Part shown: positions 61,085 through 64,000 of the stretch, one piece after another
Numbering within the stretch: position 1 is the first letter of the stretch
Layout of the letters: each line of letters starts with the position of its first letter
Assembly (NCBI GenBank): GCA_041686955.1
Contig: JAWLCV010000003.1
Span: 31,879 to 95,878, forward strand
Reading direction: 5' to 3'
From: UBA7803 sp041686955
Lineage (GTDB): Bacteria > Pseudomonadota > Gammaproteobacteria > Pseudomonadales > Azotimanducaceae
Length of the DNA: 64,000 bases
The notes under the pieces: generated by a model
Told to the model about the DNA's origin: nothing
Databases searched by the model: none
What the model saw: the letters and a program-made list of their open reading frames with translations, nothing else
Position numbers and translations under genes: made by a program

Positions 61085-61618
61085 GTGGTGGTCACGGAGA
61101 CAGGACGGGTGCCGCAGCCTGAAGAGGTGGCGGACCGGCTGGCCATTCAGGAAGTGCTGGCCAAGCACAGCCGCGGGGTGGATCGCGCCGACGCCGCCGT
61201 GCTGAAGTCGGCCTACTGGCCGGATGCCACGGTGGCCTACGGGGCGTTCAACGGCAACGCCCACGAGTTCTGCGAGATCCTGCCAGAGGCTATCAAAGCC
61301 TACGCGCGCACCCAGCACACCCTCTCCAACACCTGCATCGAGTTTCGGGACCACCGCGCACTGGTAGAGACCTACGTGACCGCCTACCACTACAGGGCCG
61401 GAGCAGAGGGGTACGATACGGAGATGACCTACCTGGGTCGTTACCTGGACACCATGGAGAGGCGCAACGGTGTCTGGAAAATCATTCACCGCCAGGTCGT
61501 GATGGACTGGAACCAGAACACGGAGGCCACGGCGACTCTCGAGGGTCCGCCGTTCGACGGGCTCGCCCGGGGCGCGCGCCACCCCGACGACCCTCTGGAT
61601 CGTCTTCTGGCGGGTTGA
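61085..61618 (+). CDS. SnoaL-like (NTF2 fold) protein
   Basis: A 177-residue SnoaL-like protein: DRLAIQEVLAKHSRGVDRAD, YWPDATVAYG, and late GVWKIIHRQVVMDWN. A tail ending ARHPDDPLDRLL is shared in form with the next gene (ARKPDDPLYDRE), so the two are tandem paralogs. The GTG start follows AGGAG. Such proteins may act as dehydratases, isomerases or epoxide-opening enzymes. No catalytic set is clear enough to choose. Confidence 0.75.
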   Translation: MVVTETGRVPQPEEVADRLAIQEVLAKHSRGVDRADAAVLKSAYWPDATVAYGAFNGNAHEFCEILPEAIKAYARTQHTLSNTCIEFRDHRALVETYVTAYHYRAGAEGYDTEMTYLGRYLDTMERRNGVWKIIHRQVVMDWNQNTEATATLEGPPFDGLARGARHPDDPLDRLLAG

Positions 61619-61665
61619 CCGCGCCACCGGCGCGGCTGCATCGCTCACTCGACACGGAGCTACCA

Positions 61666-62196
61666 ATGACCGGCGATCGACTGCAGCTCCTGGCCGACAA
61701 GCAGGAGATCTACGAGCTGTCGTGCACGTACATGCGCGGCCAGGACCGGCTGGACCCCCAGGTCCATCGATCCGTGTTCTGGGACGATGCCTGGTGCTCC
61801 TACGGCATCTACGAGGGTGATCCGGACGGCTTCGTCCGGTTCGCCCAGGGCGCTCTGAAGCCCCACGCGTCGAACCACCACATGATCGGTCAGGTTCAGA
61901 TCGAGGTGGCCGGGGACGAGGCGTTCGGCGAGGTGTACTACCAGGCCTTTCACCGGATCACCGCCGAGGACGGCAGCGAGCGCGATCTCTTCATCAGCGG
62001 TCGCTATGTGGACCGTTACGAGCGTCGCGGCGGCGTCTGGAAGATCGCCTACCGCTCGGAGCTGGTGGACTGGGTGCGGGACGAACCCGCGGCCGACGAA
62101 AGCTTCAAGGACAGCGCCATGATCGCCGGAGCGCGCAAGCCCGACGATCCGCTCTACGACCGGGAACGCATGCGCAAGCGCAGCCGACCCGCATAG
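61666..62196 (+). CDS. SnoaL-like (NTF2 fold) protein, tandem paralog
   Basis: A 176-residue SnoaL-like protein: DKQEIYELSCTYMRGQDRLD, FWDDAWCSYGIYEGDPDGFV, and GVWKIAYRSELVDWVRDEP. It shares the order of motifs and the PDDPL tail with its upstream neighbour, 47 bp away. The start is set at the ATG after GGAG. An upstream TTG overlapping the previous stop is a weaker choice. It is convergent with the PNPOx gene, 16 bp apart. Confidence 0.75.
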   Translation: MTGDRLQLLADKQEIYELSCTYMRGQDRLDPQVHRSVFWDDAWCSYGIYEGDPDGFVRFAQGALKPHASNHHMIGQVQIEVAGDEAFGEVYYQAFHRITAEDGSERDLFISGRYVDRYERRGGVWKIAYRSELVDWVRDEPAADESFKDSAMIAGARKPDDPLYDRERMRKRSRPA

Positions 62197-62212
62197 TTTT
62201 CGAGGGCAGGCC

Positions 62213-62623
62213 TCACCGAATGACGCCGTAGACCCGGTCCGCACGGATCCTGAGAATCACGCGCTTCTGGCTCTCGAGCCAGTGCTCGAGGTCGGCCGGC
62301 GCCTGGTAGCCCGTCCCCGCCAGGTTGTCGAACACCAGCCGGGTCCGCCGCACCAGATCGTCGCCCTCCACGGCTGCCGTCCCCTCGATGGCCACGAAGT
62401 CGAAGGGCTCGGCGTTGCTGATCACGCAGAGGTTGACCCTGGGATCCCGCTGGATGCTGCGCCGCTTGAACGTACCTCCAGGCGTGCTGACGACGAAGTC
62501 GTCGCCGTCCCGGGCGTAGGCCACCATGGAGCTCACTGGGCTGCCCGAGGCACGTAAGGTGGTCAGCACGGCCCAGCGATGGGCCGAAAGGAAGCGGTCA
62601 TGCTCCGGCTGCAGAGTCGCCAT
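62213..62623 (-). CDS. PNPOx-fold protein, possibly F420-type
   Basis: A 136-residue split-barrel flavoprotein: HRWAVLTTLRASGSPVSSMV, DDFVVSTPGGTFKRRSIQRD and VNLCVISNAEPF. This arrangement resembles the small PPOX-class proteins often annotated as F420-dependent, although FMN use is equally possible. It is short but complete for that group. It is divergent from the Rieske gene at 62768, with one operator copy between them. Confidence 0.75.
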   Translation of the reverse strand: MATLQPEHDRFLSAHRWAVLTTLRASGSPVSSMVAYARDGDDFVVSTPGGTFKRRSIQRDPRVNLCVISNAEPFDFVAIEGTAAVEGDDLVRRTRLVFDNLAGTGYQAPADLEHWLESQKRVILRIRADRVYGVIR

Positions 62624-62722
62624 ACGTGCTACGTCCTCCCAGAGCCGATGAGTGTTGCAGCCGAGTCGTCCGTTGGTCAACTCCGGGGGTGGACGACCCG
62701 CCCGGGAACTGGGCAAAATGGC

Positions 62723-62746
62723 GAAACAGTCATCTTGTCCGGTTTT
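62723..62746. promoter_or_regulatory. Palindromic operator before last Rieske gene
   Basis: GAAACAGTCA-N4-GTCCGGTTTT, very close to the copy at 16030. It lies between the divergent PNPOx and Rieske genes, ending 21 bp before the Rieske ATG. No clear -35/-10 pair was found on either strand here. Confidence 0.6.
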
Positions 62747-62767
62747 ACTACAGAGGAGCGAGTGACC

Positions 62768-64000
62768 ATGGCGAGCAGCGCTAGGACCCAGACTCGAGGC
62801 GATTCGCGGGCGGATCTGATCCGAATGGCACGCCACAACATGGCGATGGTCAAATCCGGTTCCATCGAGCCGACGCCCGAGGTGATGAAGATCCCCGGCG
62901 AGCTCTATTACGATCGGGAGCGCTGGCAACTGGAGATGGACCGGGTCTTCAAGCGCCTGCCGCTGATGCTGGCCATGAGCTGCGAGCTGAAGAATCCCGG
63001 CGACTTCAAGACCCTGGACGTCGTGGGCGTGCCGGTACTGATGGTACGCACCGAGAGCGGTGAAGCCCGCGCCTACATCAATTCCTGCAGCCACCGCGGC
63101 GCCGTGATCGTCACGGAACCCTCCGGCAACCGGAAACGCTTCACCTGTCCGTACCACGCCTGGACCTACGATCACGCGGGTGAGCTCGTGGCGGTGTACG
63201 CGGAAAGAGATTTCGGGCAGATCGACAAATCGTGCCACGGGCTGACCCCGCTGCCGGTGGGCGAGCGGGCCGGCATGATCTGGGTGAACCTGGACCCCCA
63301 TTCCAGCCTCGACATCGACACCTTCCTTTGCGGATACGACGCCCTGCTCGCCAATTTCGGCTTCGAGAGCTGGGAGCTCTTCGAAGCTCGCACCCTCGAG
63401 AGCCCCAACTGGAAGATCGCTTACGACGGCTACATGGATCTCTATCACCTGCCGATCCTGCACCGTAACACCTTCGGCTCCAACATGCCCAATCAGGCGC
63501 TGTACTACGCCTGGGGACCGCACCAGCGGGTCTCGTCACCGAATCCGCAGCTCCTGGAGCTGGAGGGCGAGCCCGAGTCCCAGTGGCCCCTGGAACCGCT
63601 GATGGCCAGTGTGTGGACCATCTTCCCGCACATCTCCATTGCGTCCTTCGACGGCGGCGGCGGCCGCGGAGTGATGGTGTCTCAGCTTTTTCCCGGCGAC
63701 TCGCCGCTGGAATCCCGCACCGTGCAGAACTACGTCATGGAAAAGCTGCCGCCCAACGACGAAATGCGCCAGGCGGCCCACGACCAGTTCAAGCTGCTCG
63801 AGTACGTGGTGCGCGACGAGGACTACGCCACCGGCTTCCGACAGCAGCAGGCGCTTCTGCACCGGCCCGGGTTCGAGGTGATGTTCGGCCGCAACGAAGG
63901 CGGCGGCCAGCACTTTCACCGTTTCCTCGACCGCCTGCTGGAGACCGCCGACGAGGATCTTCCGGCGCTGTTCGAGGAATCCGCCGAGCGGGTATCCGCC
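62768..64000 (+). CDS. Rieske non-heme iron oxygenase, alpha subunit (3' end beyond window)
   Basis: The plus strand stays open for 411 codons from the ATG at 62768 (after GAGGAG) to the window edge. Rieske ligands are in NSCSHRGAV and TCPYHAWTY. The iron site is NWKIAYDGYMDLYHLPILHR, giving the canonical D-x2-H-x4-H, unlike the Glu of the three other Rieske proteins here. It is therefore from a different subgroup. It is likely complete or nearly so for the family by length, but no stop is seen. The operator copy lies just upstream. Confidence 0.92.
   Translation, partial: MASSARTQTRGDSRADLIRMARHNMAMVKSGSIEPTPEVMKIPGELYYDRERWQLEMDRVFKRLPLMLAMSCELKNPGDFKTLDVVGVPVLMVRTESGEARAYINSCSHRGAVIVTEPSGNRKRFTCPYHAWTYDHAGELVAVYAERDFGQIDKSCHGLTPLPVGERAGMIWVNLDPHSSLDIDTFLCGYDALLANFGFESWELFEARTLESPNWKIAYDGYMDLYHLPILHRNTFGSNMPNQALYYAWGPHQRVSSPNPQLLELEGEPESQWPLEPLMASVWTIFPHISIASFDGGGGRGVMVSQLFPGDSPLESRTVQNYVMEKLPPNDEMRQAAHDQFKLLEYVVRDEDYATGFRQQQALLHRPGFEVMFGRNEGGGQHFHRFLDRLLETADEDLPALFEESAERVSA

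Noticed and set aside
9804..62746. KstR/KstR2 steroid operators
   Set aside because: The palindrome's arms and spacing do not match the AACnnGTT or CAAGnnCTTG cores known for those regulators.

Overview
The window is GC-rich DNA with dense bacterial operons. Outer-membrane TonB-dependent receptors, Lon, a lipoprotein and an acetoin-dehydrogenase-like complex point to a Gram-negative proteobacterium, most likely an uncultured gammaproteobacterium that oxidises hydrophobic organic compounds (polycyclic, terpenoid or steroid type). I cannot fix the family. A run of exactly 100 N (7938-8037) with the same 99 bases on both sides marks this as a draft or metagenome scaffold. I saw no rRNA, tRNA, CRISPR array, insertion sequence or integrase.

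Layout. 1-4757 is housekeeping or unknown: Lon (cut by the window edge), a two-CBS protein, a lipoprotein, a HAD-like protein lacking its catalytic residues, and an unknown protein. 4899-7919 encodes a large HTH/ATPase regulator. From about 8.2 kb to the end is one long accessory catabolic region. It holds four Rieske oxygenase alpha subunits, three cytochromes P450, six SDRs, four TonB receptors, an acyl-CoA dehydrogenase, zinc and zinc-free MDR dehydrogenases, a fumarate-reductase-like flavoprotein, an old-yellow-enzyme reductase, an AcoX/E1/E2 2-oxo-type dehydrogenase set, NTF2/SnoaL folds (one with limonene-epoxide-hydrolase residues), VOC and EthD proteins, two carboxymuconolactone-decarboxylase-fold proteins, three phosphotransferase-fold proteins, two AttH/CrtC-like DUF proteins and two PNPOx-fold proteins. 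The working model is receptor-mediated uptake of a bulky hydrophobic molecule, hydroxylation by P450 and Rieske enzymes, oxidation by SDR/MDR enzymes, and C-C cleavage or CoA-thioester steps. The substrate is not readable from sequence. No ferredoxin, ferredoxin reductase or E3 gene is present, so electron-transfer partners must lie elsewhere.

Two observations stand out. (1) A carboxymuconolactone-decarboxylase/AhpD-like gene (37758-38318, minus) has an in-frame TGA exactly where the second cysteine of the CxxC motif is expected. A strong hairpin follows with its loop 25 nt after the TGA, in the range of a bacterial SECIS, so this is a candidate selenoprotein with a C-G-Y-U site. (2) At least nine copies of a 24-bp palindrome, AAAAC(C/A)GTCA-N4-TGACGGTTTT, lie only in intergenic regions from 9.8 to 62.7 kb, mostly between divergent genes and often overlapping a TTGAC -35 box. 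This suggests one regulator outside the window controls the whole region.
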